Shown: one piece after another, positions 9,414 through 18,791 of the stretch
Position numbering within the stretch: the first letter of the stretch is position 1
Layout of the letters: every line of letters starts with the position of its first letter
Assembly (NCBI GenBank): GCA_964592125.1
Contig: CAZQBV010000002.1
Span: forward strand, 10,380 to 74,379
DNA from: UBA5399 sp964592125
GTDB lineage: Bacteria > Bacillota > Clostridia > Christensenellales > Christensenellaceae
Length of the DNA stretch: 64,000 bases
Direction: 5' to 3'
Translations under genes and position numbers: made by a program
Notes under the pieces: model-generated
The model's input: only the letters and a program-made list of their open reading frames with translations
Databases searched by the model: none
Told to the model about the DNA's origin: nothing

Positions 9414-11417
9414 TTACACCCTTAGCAAAAGAGAACCCACCTGATAAATCAAAAATGCCACCACCCAGGCCACGCCCGTTTGATACAGCATGGCTAACAC
9501 CGCGTGTTTGGTGCTTCCCAACTCTCTTCGCGTGGCAGCCATAGCAGCAACACAGGGCATATACAGCAATGTGAATGCCATAAACGAATAGGCAGAAAGC
9601 GGGGTGAACAGCGCAGCCAAGCTTTGCCCCCCGCCCACCAATACCGACAGTGTAGAGATAACCGTCTCTTTGGCGGTCAAACCTGCAATCAGCGCGGTGG
9701 TGCTTTGCCAGTTGCCAAAACCCAACGGCGCAAATACGGGTGCAATCAAGCGCCCAATTTCTGCTAAAATGCTTTGGGAATTATCTGTAACAAAGTGGAA
9801 AGTAAGGCTGTAAGATTGCAAAAACCATATGATGATGCTGGCAATAAATATAATGGTAAAGGCACGCACAATAAAGTCTTTGGCGCGCTCCCACACCAGC
9901 ATCAGCACTGTTTTAAGCGAGGGCATGCGGTAAGCGGGCAGTTCCAGCACAAAGGGCACGGGGTTGCCCTTGAAAAAAGTGTTTTTCAACATCAGCCCAC
10001 TTGCCACCGCCACTGCTATCCCCAATAAATACATAGATGTCATAACCAACGCCTGATATTTCACAAAAAATGCCGCTGCAAACATTGCGTAGATTGGCAC
10101 CTTTGCCCCGCAGGACATAAAGGGGGTGATAAGTATCGTTAGCTTTCTATCCCTATCCCCAGAAAGTGTGCGTGTAGACATAATGGCAGGTACACTGCAC
10201 CCAAACCCAATTAGCATGGGCACAAACGACCGCCCAGACAAGCCAATTTTTCGCAGCAAGCTGTCCATTACAAATGCCACACGTGCCATATAGCCGCTAT
10301 CCTCCAGAATGGACAACAGAAAAAACAATATGGTAATCAACGGCAAAAAGCCAAGCACAATGCCCACACCATTAAAAATACCATCTATCACAAACGAGTG
10401 CATCCAGTCCGAAACCCCTGCCGCCGTTAGGCCGGAATCCACCAGCAGCGACAAATTGTGTATGCCCGCCGCCAGTGCATCCGATAAAAAGCCACCAACA
10501 GATTCGAATGTAAGGTAGAAAATGAGTATCATAATGCCCACAAAGATTGGCATTGCCCAAATTTTGTGCGTAAGCACCTTGTCCAAACGCATCGAGAATG
10601 TACCATTCTTTGCCTTTTTGGAATGCACCACACTGATATCATATAGCTTCTCTATAAATTTATAGCGCATATCTATCAGCGCCGCTTCCCTGTCCAGCCC
10701 GGTTTCCTCTTCCATTTGGGCTATAATATGCTGCAAAATATCTTTGTCCGATTCCGACATATGCAGTGCTGCTTCCAGCGGTTCATCACCTTCCAACAGT
10801 TTGGATGCGGCAAAACGTGGGCTAACCCCCACATTTTTCGCATGATCTTCAATCAAATGGGCGGCCGCATGCAATGCACGATGCACCGGCCCCTCGCAAA
10901 AGTCGTATTTCATGGGGGCTTGTTTGCCGTTTGCAGTGCGCTCCAGCGTTTCCATCAAGTCCTCCAACCCCTGATTTTTAGAAGCTGAAATTGGCACCAC
11001 CGGCACCCCCAGCTCTGCACTCAACTTTTCAATATCTATATGGGTATCATTCGCCTTCACTTCATCCATCATATTCAGCGCAATCACCATCGGTTTACCC
11101 AGCTCTATCAATTGCAAAGTAAGGTACAGGTTGCGTTGCAGGTTGGTTGCATCCACAATGTTCAGTATGGCATCCGGATGGCTGCCCAAAATGAAATCGC
11201 GAGAAACGATTTCTTCCGAAGTGTAGGGCGATAACGAATAAATACCCGGCAGGTCTACCAGCGTAATGTTTTTGCTAGAGCGAATTTGCCCTTCCTTGTG
11301 TTCCACCGTAACACCGGGAAAATTCCCCACGCGCTGGTTGCGCCCTGTCAGTTGGTTAAATAGAGTTGTTTTTCCACAGTTTTGGTTCCCCACTAGCGCC
11401 ACTAAAAGCTTATGCAT
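9414..11417 (-). CDS. feoB: Ferrous iron transporter FeoB
   Basis: 667-aa Fe(II) transporter with an N-terminal GTPase-like domain and a C-terminal membrane domain. G1 GNQNCGKTT is at residues ~10-18, followed by the switch region VGNFPGVTVEHKEG, G3 DLPG and G4 NMMD. The membrane part has the two Gate domains (GFLPLITILFFLLSILEDSG and GFGNWQSTTALIAGLTAKE) and the conserved GRSFVPMLIGFGCSVPAIM. The ATG at 11417 overlaps the end of feoA by eight bases (translational coupling); an upstream ATG 12 bases earlier lacks a better ribosome site. Confidence 0.95.
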   Translation of the reverse strand: MHKLLVALVGNQNCGKTTLFNQLTGRNQRVGNFPGVTVEHKEGQIRSSKNITLVDLPGIYSLSPYTSEEIVSRDFILGSHPDAILNIVDATNLQRNLYLTLQLIELGKPMVIALNMMDEVKANDTHIDIEKLSAELGVPVVPISASKNQGLEDLMETLERTANGKQAPMKYDFCEGPVHRALHAAAHLIEDHAKNVGVSPRFAASKLLEGDEPLEAALHMSESDKDILQHIIAQMEEETGLDREAALIDMRYKFIEKLYDISVVHSKKAKNGTFSMRLDKVLTHKIWAMPIFVGIMILIFYLTFESVGGFLSDALAAGIHNLSLLVDSGLTAAGVSDWMHSFVIDGIFNGVGIVLGFLPLITILFFLLSILEDSGYMARVAFVMDSLLRKIGLSGRSFVPMLIGFGCSVPAIMSTRTLSGDRDRKLTILITPFMSCGAKVPIYAMFAAAFFVKYQALVMTSMYLLGIAVAVASGLMLKNTFFKGNPVPFVLELPAYRMPSLKTVLMLVWERAKDFIVRAFTIIFIASIIIWFLQSYSLTFHFVTDNSQSILAEIGRLIAPVFAPLGFGNWQSTTALIAGLTAKETVISTLSVLVGGGQSLAALFTPLSAYSFMAFTLLYMPCVAAMAATRRELGSTKHAVLAMLYQTGVAWVVAFLIYQVGSLLLRV

Positions 11418-11649
11418 CCTCGTCCTCACTTTCCCGGATGTCTATATTGCGCGCATCCTCCTTACGCAACGTAAGATGATAGCCACGCAAGCGTATTTCC
11501 ATGGGGTCGCCCATAGGCGCCATTTTTTGCACTGTTATTTTTGTGCCCGGGGTAAGACCCATTTCCAGCAAGCGCCGCCGTAGCGCCCCCTGCCCGTTTA
11601 CTGCCTTTACATAGCTGCTTTGCCCGGGTTTCAGTTCATTTAGTGTCAA
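11410..11649 (-). CDS. feoA: Ferrous iron transport protein FeoA
   Basis: 79-aa SH3-like FeoA that works with FeoB. Features: LTLNELKPGQ, RRRLLEMGLTPGTKITV, and GDPMEIRLRGYHLTLRKEDA. I choose TTG at 11649 because GGAGGAG lies immediately upstream (complement of 11654-11660). The longer reading from ATG at 11694 would put that site inside the gene and add a non-family N-terminus. It overlaps feoB. Confidence 0.9.
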   Translation of the reverse strand: MTLNELKPGQSSYVKAVNGQGALRRRLLEMGLTPGTKITVQKMAPMGDPMEIRLRGYHLTLRKEDARNIDIRESEDEDA

Positions 11650-12124
11650 TGTTCTCCTCCGGCATATTTTACTGTTTACGCCATATACAAGCAATCTTTT
11701 GCTTGTTATTTTCTATAAATACATAATTTACTTGTCTCGCTACTGTTGTCTATTGCTAACAGCTAATAATAGTATATGTAAATTCTTACGCTTATGCAAA
11801 CTTTTTTAAAATGATCTTTTATCACCAAAAGTGCAACCAAACTTTTTGTTGCGCTAGTTTCCATGCGGAAAATCAACGTTTTTCAATATACCATAAAAAA
11901 CCAAGTGTAAATTTTTTATGAACAGCTTTTTTGCACTATCCTTAACATAAACAAACAGCCGGTGGCAATTCCTTTGCTTTTCTGGGCGCAATCCCAAGTT
12001 GATTCTTCACATGTCCACAGTTTTTCGCACTCTAAAAAAAATTCTGTTTATTACTAAAATGCGGCAATAGCCAAAAATAATTTTTATATTCACCAAAAGA
12101 TGCAAGAAACCGCAATTTTCACGT
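11650..12124. other. AT-rich divergent intergenic region feoA/nifJ
   Basis: No plausible gene. Strongly A+T-rich with poly-T stretches. It must hold the feoA promoter on the minus strand, but I find no convincing -35/-10 pair, and no clear Fur-type palindrome. A 12-base stretch at 11957-11968 (AGCCGGTGGCAA) equals the left arm of the nifJ terminator but lacks a pairing arm here. Confidence 0.6.
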
Positions 12125-12153
12125 TTGCAATTGTGCTTCTGTCATTATATAAT
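12125..12153 (+). promoter_or_regulatory. nifJ promoter
   Basis: TTGCAA (12125-12130), 17-base spacer, TATAAT (12148-12153): a near-consensus vegetative promoter. It leaves an untranslated leader of about 60 bases before nifJ, whose ribosome site AGGAGGT lies nine bases or so before the ATG. Confidence 0.8.
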
Positions 12154-12221
12154 GAATATGTTTGAGCAATGATTCAGTATCTATTCTTTAATTTATATAT
12201 CATTTAGGAGGTCTATAACCA

Positions 12222-15200
12222 ATGGCAAAACAAACAATTGATGGTAATACCGCTGCCGCACACGTCGCGTATGCATTTTCCGACGTGGGAGCGATTTACC
12301 CTATCACTCCCTCTTCTCCCATGGCCGAAAGCTGTGACGAATGGGCTGCAATGGGCAGAAAGAACATTTTTGGCCAAACCATGCACATTTCGGAACTGCA
12401 AAGCGAGGCTGGCGCGGCAGGTGCTGTGCATGGCTCTTTAGCGGCAGGCGCATTTACGTCTACCTTTACAGCGTCTCAGGGTCTGTTGCTTATGATACCC
12501 AATATGTATAAAATATCTGGCGAGCTGTTGCCCTCCGTATTTCACGTTACGGCACGCGCACTTGCAGCACATGCACTTTCCATCTTTGGCGACCATGCCG
12601 ATGTAATGGCAGCACGCCAAACTGGTTTTGCAATGCTGGCTTCCGCTTCCGTACAGGAAGTAATGGATCTGGCGGCAATTGCACATCTTGCCACTTTGAA
12701 AGCCAAAGTTCCTTTTGTACATTTCTTCGATGGCTTCCGTACTTCTCACGAAGTTTCTAAAATAGAAATGTTGGAGTATGACAAGCTGGCTTCACTAATG
12801 GATATGGATGCTGTGGCAGCTTTCCGCAAGCGTGCCATGAACCCAGAGCACCCGCACCAACAGGGCACAGCACAAAATCCGGATATTTATTTCCAAAACA
12901 GGGAAGGTGCAAACAACTATTACACCGCTACCCCCGGCATTGTGCAAGATACCATGAACCAGTTTGCTAAAACATTTGGCAGGCAGTATCACCTGTTTGA
13001 TTATGTTGGCGCACCCGATGCTGAAGAAGTAATTGTAATCATGGGTTCTGGCGCAGACGTATGCGAAGAAGCCATCAACTATCTGAACAAAAACGGTCAA
13101 AAATATGGTGTGCTAAAAGTGCGCCTGTATCGCCCCTTCGATGCATCTGCATTTGTAGGTGCCATTCCCGCCAGTGCAAAAAACATTACCGTGCTAGACC
13201 GCACAAAAGAGCCGGGCAGCCTGGGCGAGCCACTGTATGAAGATGTGGTTACCGCATTGTTTGAAGCTGGCAGGCAGGTTTCTGTATTGGCTGGCCGTTA
13301 TGGCTTGGGTTCTAAAGAATTCACACCTTCTATGGTAAAAGCCGTATACGAAAACATGAAGAGCGAAAAGAAAAATCACTTTACGGTGGGCATTGTAGAT
13401 GACGTGTCTCACACTTCTTTGGAAGTAAAGGATATTATAGATTCTTCCCCCGAAGGTACATTCTCGGCTAAGTTCTACGGCCTTGGCGCAGATGGTACTG
13501 TAGGCGCAAACAAAAACTCTATCAAAATTATTGGTGACCATACCGATATGTATGCGCAGGGGTATTTCTCCTACGACTCTAAAAAATCTGGTGGTATTAC
13601 CATATCGCACTTGCGCTTTGGTCAAACGCCCATACAGTCGGCATACTTAATTACCGAGCCAAACATGGTGGCCTGCCACAATCCCTCTTACGTAACACGT
13701 TACGATATGCTGGCTGGCGTAAAAGACGGCGGCACCTTCCTGCTGAATTCCCCATGGACTTTGGAAGAAATGGAAGCGGAACTGCCCGCTGTGCTGAAAA
13801 ACGAAATTGCACAAAAGCATTTGAAATTCTACAACATCGACGCAATTAAAATTGCGGGCGATATTGGTCTGGGCGGCAGAATTAACATGGTAATGCAGTC
13901 TGCATTCTTCAAAATTGCAAACATCATTCCCGAAGCCGATGCCATTGACTATATGAAGCAGGCAATTGTAAAATCCTACGGCAAAAAAGGCCAAAAGATT
14001 GTGGACATGAACAACCAAGCTGTGGATGCTGGTATGGCAGTACAGCAGGTGAACTACCCAGAAAGCTGGGCAACCACCACCGAAGGCGGCGCTTGCGTGG
14101 CGATGCCCAAAAATGATTACTTCTGCGATGTCATTCATCCTATATTGATACAGAAAGGCGACGATCTGCCTGTATCCGCATTCGATCCATCTGGCGTAGT
14201 GCCCACCGGTACTACAAAATTCGAGAAACGCGGCATTGCGGTAAATGTACCGGAATGGCAAAAAGACAAGTGCATTATGTGTAACCAATGCTCTTATGTA
14301 TGCCCACATGCCGCCATCCGCCCCTTCCTTGTATCGGAAGCGGATATGAAAAAAGCACCTGCCAGCTTTGAAACACGCGAAGCACGTGGTAAAGATGGCT
14401 ATCAGTACCGTATACAGGTTTCCACATTGGATTGCACCGGTTGCGGAAACTGCGCGCAGGTATGCCCGGCAAAAGAAAAGGCTTTGGTTCTGAAACCTTT
14501 GGCCGAGCAGGTGAAAGCACAAAATGACAACTGGGAATTTGCAGCAGCATTGCCAGAGCCCAAAGTGGAACTGAAAAAACATCTGGTTCCCGAAAGCCAG
14601 TACCTGAAGCCACTGTTCGAGTTCTCTGGTGCGTGCGCAGGTTGCGGCGAAACACCTTATGTGAAGCTGGTAACACAGCTGTTTGGTGACAGAATGTCTA
14701 TAGCCAACGCCACTGGTTGTTCCTCCATTTATGGCGGCAGCGCACCTACCTGCCCCTACACCGTAAACGATGCAGGCCACGGCCCCGCATGGGCAAACTC
14801 CTTGTTTGAAGACAATGCAGAGTTTGGCTATGGCATGAACCTAGCATTTACAACACGCAGAAAAGCACTGAAAAGCTTGGTGCAAGCAGCGGTGGATGCA
14901 AACAAAGATGAAGCAGCAACTGCTGCTATGAAACAATGGCTGGCAGATGCCGAAGATGGCGATGCTTCTAAAGTAGCTTCCGCAAATTTGGAAGCAGCAC
15001 TACAGGCTGCACAGGGCAAGTGTGATTGCTACAAAACTATTTTGGATCAAAAAGACCTGTTTGTAAAAAAATCTGTATGGATTTTTGGTGGCGATGGTTG
15101 GGCATACGACATTGGCTACGGCGGTTTGGATCATGTATTGGCTTCTGGCGAGAACGTGAATGTGTTGGTAATGGATACAGAAGTTTATTCCAATACAGGC

Positions 15201-15713
15201 GGTCAGTCCAGCAAGGCAACTCCCACAGGTTCCGTGGCAAAATTTGCAGCTGCAGGCAAGCGCGTGAAGAAAAAAGACCTAGGCGCAATGGCTATGACTT
15301 ATGGATATGTGTATGTGGCATCTGTTGCAATGGGCGCAAACCAAGGCCAACTGCTGAAAGCAATGATAGAAGCCGAGAAATACGATGGACCTTCGTTGAT
15401 TATTGCATACGCACCCTGCATCAACCACGGCATTAACATGGGCAAAACCCAACTAGAGATGAAACGTGCAGTGGAAGCGGGATACTGGCATCTGTACCGG
15501 TTTAACCCAGAGCTGAAGGCAGAGGGCAAAAATCCTTTCACTTTGGATTCCAAGGAACCCACAGCAAGCTATCAAGAGTTTATTACCAGCGAAACACGTT
15601 ATCGTACGCTGCAACAGCTCTTCCCGGATGCTGCAGAAAAGCTGTTCCCGCAATCTGAAGAAGATGCGAAAGAACGCTACGAATACTACAAATCTTTGGC
15701 CGACCAAAAATAA
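12222..15713 (+). CDS. nifJ: Pyruvate:ferredoxin (flavodoxin) oxidoreductase
   Basis: 1163-aa single-chain PFOR converting pyruvate + CoA to acetyl-CoA + CO2 with reduction of ferredoxin; central to clostridial fermentation. Domain order is as expected. Domain I has YPITPSSPMAE. A middle gamma/CoA region (GRYGLGSKEFTPSM) precedes the ferredoxin domain with two 4Fe-4S motifs, CIMCNQCSYVCP (~683-694) and CTGCGNCAQVCP (~738). The TPP-binding domain has CAGCGE (~805), GDGWAYDIGYGGLDHV and YSNTGGQSSKATPTG. Monocistronic, with its own promoter and terminator. High expression is likely from the strong signals. Confidence 0.97.
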   Translation: MAKQTIDGNTAAAHVAYAFSDVGAIYPITPSSPMAESCDEWAAMGRKNIFGQTMHISELQSEAGAAGAVHGSLAAGAFTSTFTASQGLLLMIPNMYKISGELLPSVFHVTARALAAHALSIFGDHADVMAARQTGFAMLASASVQEVMDLAAIAHLATLKAKVPFVHFFDGFRTSHEVSKIEMLEYDKLASLMDMDAVAAFRKRAMNPEHPHQQGTAQNPDIYFQNREGANNYYTATPGIVQDTMNQFAKTFGRQYHLFDYVGAPDAEEVIVIMGSGADVCEEAINYLNKNGQKYGVLKVRLYRPFDASAFVGAIPASAKNITVLDRTKEPGSLGEPLYEDVVTALFEAGRQVSVLAGRYGLGSKEFTPSMVKAVYENMKSEKKNHFTVGIVDDVSHTSLEVKDIIDSSPEGTFSAKFYGLGADGTVGANKNSIKIIGDHTDMYAQGYFSYDSKKSGGITISHLRFGQTPIQSAYLITEPNMVACHNPSYVTRYDMLAGVKDGGTFLLNSPWTLEEMEAELPAVLKNEIAQKHLKFYNIDAIKIAGDIGLGGRINMVMQSAFFKIANIIPEADAIDYMKQAIVKSYGKKGQKIVDMNNQAVDAGMAVQQVNYPESWATTTEGGACVAMPKNDYFCDVIHPILIQKGDDLPVSAFDPSGVVPTGTTKFEKRGIAVNVPEWQKDKCIMCNQCSYVCPHAAIRPFLVSEADMKKAPASFETREARGKDGYQYRIQVSTLDCTGCGNCAQVCPAKEKALVLKPLAEQVKAQNDNWEFAAALPEPKVELKKHLVPESQYLKPLFEFSGACAGCGETPYVKLVTQLFGDRMSIANATGCSSIYGGSAPTCPYTVNDAGHGPAWANSLFEDNAEFGYGMNLAFTTRRKALKSLVQAAVDANKDEAATAAMKQWLADAEDGDASKVASANLEAALQAAQGKCDCYKTILDQKDLFVKKSVWIFGGDGWAYDIGYGGLDHVLASGENVNVLVMDTEVYSNTGGQSSKATPTGSVAKFAAAGKRVKKKDLGAMAMTYGYVYVASVAMGANQGQLLKAMIEAEKYDGPSLIIAYAPCINHGINMGKTQLEMKRAVEAGYWHLYRFNPELKAEGKNPFTLDSKEPTASYQEFITSETRYRTLQQLFPDAAEKLFPQSEEDAKERYEYYKSLADQK

Positions 15714-15730
15714 AACAATACGAAACAAAA

Positions 15731-15759
15731 AGCCGGTGGCAACTGCCACCGGCTTTTTT
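15731..15759 (+). terminator. nifJ intrinsic terminator
   Basis: AGCCGGTGGC (15731-15740), loop AACT, GCCACCGGCT, then a run of T: 10-bp GC-rich stem, four-base loop and U-tract, 18 bases after the nifJ stop. Confidence 0.95.
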
Positions 15760-15924
15760 TATAATGATACTCCCAAAAAAACTGAAAAAGTGCCATTTGA
15801 TGCAGAATAAAAATAATTTTCGCAAATAGATCTTTACCGAGTCAATTGCGTCTGATATACTTAAAATCAAAATACCCAAACAGCTAAAATAAAATAATAC
15901 TCTTTCAGAAAAGACTTGCAGATT

Positions 15925-16542
15925 ATGAATGAACAAACCAGCTTTACAATTGCAATTTCTCTAGCAATATGCGTATGTTGTATTCTAATAAAATTCTATA
16001 GAGCCAAAGCGAAGTGTATTAAAATGAACAAATTAAGATATGCGGCGCAGGCTTTCTTTATGTTTTATATTGTTGCCCTACTGTCCATAACATTATTGCC
16101 AGTATTTATTGGATATCGTGATGATGCACAGCCCATGGTTAATGTAGTACCATTCCGGATATTTTCAGATTTTTTTAATCTGATGCAAAATGAAAACGCG
16201 AGCATATATATAAAATTATTTTGGATGAACTTTTTAGGAAATGTGCTGCTCTTTGTTCCATTCGGATTTTTCTTAGGAATCTTGTACCCTAAGCTGCAAG
16301 GATGGAAAAAAACAATGCTAATAGCTCTAGTCTTTAGCCTATCTATTGAGTTTGCTCAACTGATGTTGGTTATGTCAAGATTAGCATCCTCTAGGTCTTC
16401 TGACATTGATGATGTTATTATGAATTGTTTAGGAAGTGCGTTAGGGTTGCTACTATTGCAAGGAATATCTAGGTATAAAACAGGACGTAATATAATATGC
16501 CTTTTATCTGATAACGAATATTATTTCAAAAAACATGAATAG
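15925..16542 (+). CDS. VanZ-like family membrane protein
   Basis: 205 aa with about five predicted helices. The family features are LLPVFIG in the first periplasmic segment, the central NFLGNVLLFVPFGFFLGILYP, and SIEFAQLMLVMSRLASSRSSDIDDVIMNCLGSALG, which includes the conserved SSDIDDVIxNxxG. VanZ-family proteins are common in Firmicutes and mostly of unknown function; only one member is linked to teicoplanin tolerance, so no resistance role is inferred. Start uncertain: the ATG at 15925 lacks a clear ribosome site and a TTG at 15916 is in frame. The gene is visibly more A+T-rich than its neighbours. Confidence 0.8.
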   Translation: MNEQTSFTIAISLAICVCCILIKFYRAKAKCIKMNKLRYAAQAFFMFYIVALLSITLLPVFIGYRDDAQPMVNVVPFRIFSDFFNLMQNENASIYIKLFWMNFLGNVLLFVPFGFFLGILYPKLQGWKKTMLIALVFSLSIEFAQLMLVMSRLASSRSSDIDDVIMNCLGSALGLLLLQGISRYKTGRNIICLLSDNEYYFKKHE

Positions 16543-16676
16543 AGAAGAGTAAATTAAGTCTGTTTTAATCATCGCAATCAAATAATACAGTCTCTTGCAA
16601 TGATGCTTTTCCTACGCATATTGCTCTTAGCTAAATTGATGTGTCTTCGGCATTAGTTGATCTCTGTTTTATTACA

Positions 16677-16952
16677 CTATATCTTTGTCCAGCTGGCAAG
16701 CGTAAATAGAACAATAGAAAGAATAAAAAAACCGCACAAGACCCACATAAAAACAAGCGAAAGCTTCAACTCTTGCCGAAATTTTATAAAAAGCAAAAAA
16801 AATGTGCCAATGGCCACATACAGCAAAATTTCTAGTGCCAGCGGCATTGTAAAAAGGCTGTTTTGGGGCAAAAACATAAGCAGCATAAGCGGCACCACTG
16901 CAAATGTCCCCGATAATACCAGTACTATTTTTTCGCCTGTCGTTAAACTCAT
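16677..16952 (-). CDS. Small three-helix membrane protein, unknown
   Basis: 91 aa, almost entirely hydrophobic, with three predicted membrane helices (GEKIVLVLSGTFAVVPLMLL; ALEILLYVAIGTFFLLFI; LVFMWVLCGFFILSIVLF). I choose ATG at 16952 because GGGGGAGG precedes it by four bases; the frame stays open further upstream inside the preceding gene. Start 16952 overlaps nothing and lies 55 bases after that gene's stop. Presumably cotranscribed with the zinc-ribbon protein. Not recognised. Confidence 0.6.
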   Translation of the reverse strand: MSLTTGEKIVLVLSGTFAVVPLMLLMFLPQNSLFTMPLALEILLYVAIGTFFLLFIKFRQELKLSLVFMWVLCGFFILSIVLFTLASWTKI

Positions 16953-17007
16953 GCGTCCTCCCCCTGCAAAAATCCATGCCACAGGTGTTTTAGGTTGTTT
17001 AGGGCTC

Positions 17008-17679
17008 TCATTGCAAAGAGGGCAATTCCACATAGCCTGTCTCGCCAGCATAGTCTCCATCCAACACATCCACAAAGGCCATGGTTTTCAGAACCTTGAT
17101 TAGCGCCACCTTTGTGCCATCTTCCAGAACCAACAGCTTCCCACTGGCCTGCATCCCCTCTGCATCACCATCAGCTAAATAGGCATTCATATCCACCTGC
17201 TTCAGTGCAAAGTAAATGGGGTTTCCATCCGATACTAAAGTACGTTCTTCCCCCACGGTGTATACATATCTTGTTGGTACTGGCTGCAAGCCTGCCTCGG
17301 TAGAAGAGCCTGAAGAGGAAGTACCCGAAGAGGAGGCGCCTGAAGAAGAACCTTTGGAAACACTTTGTGATGTGGTGCCAGAAGATGTACTGCTTTTGGA
17401 GGATGATCTTGAAGTAGAGGGTGTGGGCAGGTTGAACACTGCCAGCATTACCACAAAAACAGCTATTACAGCTAAAATCACCATGATCTCAGACTTTTTG
17501 AGCCCTTTTTTCTTTTTGGTAGCCACTGGTGTTTGCACGGGCGCAGCAGGTGTTTTGCCATCCTTCTTAATAGGCGTATTGGCAGAAGATTGCTGTATCC
17601 GTGCAAGCTGGAATTTGCATTCTGGGCATACATAGATATCATCGTCTACTTTTGTATAACATCTAGGGCAAGTTTTCAA
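17008..17679 (-). CDS. Zinc-ribbon, single-pass membrane protein with Ser-rich linker
   Basis: 223 aa. An N-terminal zinc ribbon CPRCYTKVDDDIYVCPEC is followed by a basic linker and one membrane helix (SEIMVILAVIAVFVVMLAVF). A long Ser/Thr/Gly low-complexity spacer leads to a C-terminal ~80-residue beta-rich domain resembling SH3-type modules (DGTKVALIKVLKTMAFVDVL, GDYAGETGYVELPSL). The topology suggests a cytoplasmic zinc ribbon and an extracellular domain. Start chosen at TTG 17679, nine bases after GAGAGG; TTG at 17688 is an alternative. Function unknown. Confidence 0.7.
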   Translation of the reverse strand: MKTCPRCYTKVDDDIYVCPECKFQLARIQQSSANTPIKKDGKTPAAPVQTPVATKKKKGLKKSEIMVILAVIAVFVVMLAVFNLPTPSTSRSSSKSSTSSGTTSQSVSKGSSSGASSSGTSSSGSSTEAGLQPVPTRYVYTVGEERTLVSDGNPIYFALKQVDMNAYLADGDAEGMQASGKLLVLEDGTKVALIKVLKTMAFVDVLDGDYAGETGYVELPSLQ

Positions 17680-17716
17680 ATCTATCAACCTCTCCTGTCT
17701 AAAATATAGAATGAAG

Positions 17717-18550
17717 TTACGGCTTTATTTGCAATAGGGTGCGCTTTGCCTTACCCTCTATAATCGCTTTCAAAGAGTTTTCGGCATTGGCAATCATAAC
17801 TGTAGTGCCACTTTTCAGCGCTTCTTTGGCATATTTCAGCTTTGCGGCAGCGCCGTTTGCACCCAATCGGGAGGCGCCCTTACAGCCTGCCATCATTGCA
17901 TCTATCTTTTTTTCCACTTCTGCATAGCTGCTTCCCACCACTTCGCCAATCAGCGTGGAGGGATCTTTATAGTCCATATAAATACCATCTATACTGGAAA
18001 GTATCACCAACAACTTCGCTTGCATCATCTTGCTAATCACCGCAGCGGTTTCGTCATTGTCCACACATTCAACCACCTTGTCGGTTTTTGCCTTTAGGTT
18101 GCTTAGCTCCCATTTCATATTTTCCGTATCCGATACAGCATCATTATAGTTTATAATGGGGATGGCATTTTGGTTTGCCGCCGCCACCAATAGCTTGCGA
18201 ATGTGGTTTACTTTGCGTTTGTCATTGAAGTGGCTATGCTCTATTAGCACCTGCCGCACAGAGTATTTGGGATTCACAAACTTTCGGTACATTTCCATCA
18301 ACAGCGGCTGCCCCTGTGCAGAATAGCAGGACATAATTTCATCCATATTCCCCTTCAGCTCTCTGCCACCGTTGCGCTGCATATAGTCTATACGCCCTAT
18401 TTCCGCCGCACCAGAAGAAACCAGTATATAGCCCGGCTTCAATTCGCGTGCCAATCTTGAAAAAATATTATAGTCTAGATCATTGTCCTGTTTGCGAACC
18501 AATGCCATTGATCCTATTTTTACTACTACATCAAAATCAAAATTTGCCAT
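17717..18550 (-). CDS. Divergent amino-acid kinase, ProB (glutamate 5-kinase)-like
   Basis: 277-aa member of the amino-acid kinase fold. N-terminal VVVKIGSMALV and ILVSSGAAEIGR match the nucleotide/substrate loops of glutamate 5-kinase, and AIPIINYNDAVSD corresponds to the family's IPIxNENDxV. DNDETAAVISKMMQAKLLVIL and SSIDGIYMDYKDPSTLIGEV also fit. The glycine-rich GTGGM-xTK segment of true ProB is replaced by CKGASRLGANGAAAKLKYA, and there is no PUA domain. No proA neighbours it. It may phosphorylate another acidic substrate. ATG has AGAGGATG seven bases upstream. Confidence 0.7.
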   Translation of the reverse strand: MANFDFDVVVKIGSMALVRKQDNDLDYNIFSRLARELKPGYILVSSGAAEIGRIDYMQRNGGRELKGNMDEIMSCYSAQGQPLLMEMYRKFVNPKYSVRQVLIEHSHFNDKRKVNHIRKLLVAAANQNAIPIINYNDAVSDTENMKWELSNLKAKTDKVVECVDNDETAAVISKMMQAKLLVILSSIDGIYMDYKDPSTLIGEVVGSSYAEVEKKIDAMMAGCKGASRLGANGAAAKLKYAKEALKSGTTVMIANAENSLKAIIEGKAKRTLLQIKP

Positions 18551-18791
18551 TATATCATCCTCTATCGTTTAAAAGCTTTCAAACTTTATGGGCACTATAA
18601 AACTCTATTTGCCCATTGCCACAATGCAAGTTCTCGTTCGCGCTTTGTTCCAAGCAGTTGCCACTTTATGCGCCCCTCCAGCCCTCTATTGCACATTGCG
18701 CACGCTAGGCACAGCGCACCGCCAAGCACCGGGCAGCTTTTTCATTTCGTTTCCTGCTCAAAGCGCAAGCAACCCCTGTGTGTATGCAGTA

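Noticed and set aside
11957..11968. Possible second copy of the nifJ terminator upstream of nifJ
   Set aside because: Only the left arm AGCCGGTGGCAA matches; there is no complementary arm or T-run.
15925..16542. Glycopeptide-resistance gene
   Set aside because: VanZ-family membership alone does not imply resistance, and no vanHAX genes are present.
18686..18745. 19-codon open frame on the minus strand between leuS and the ProB-like gene, with AGGA six bases before the ATG
   Set aside because: Too short and without repeats of a regulatory codon or attenuator structure; it also lies downstream of proB-like transcription start signals that I cannot place. No support beyond chance.
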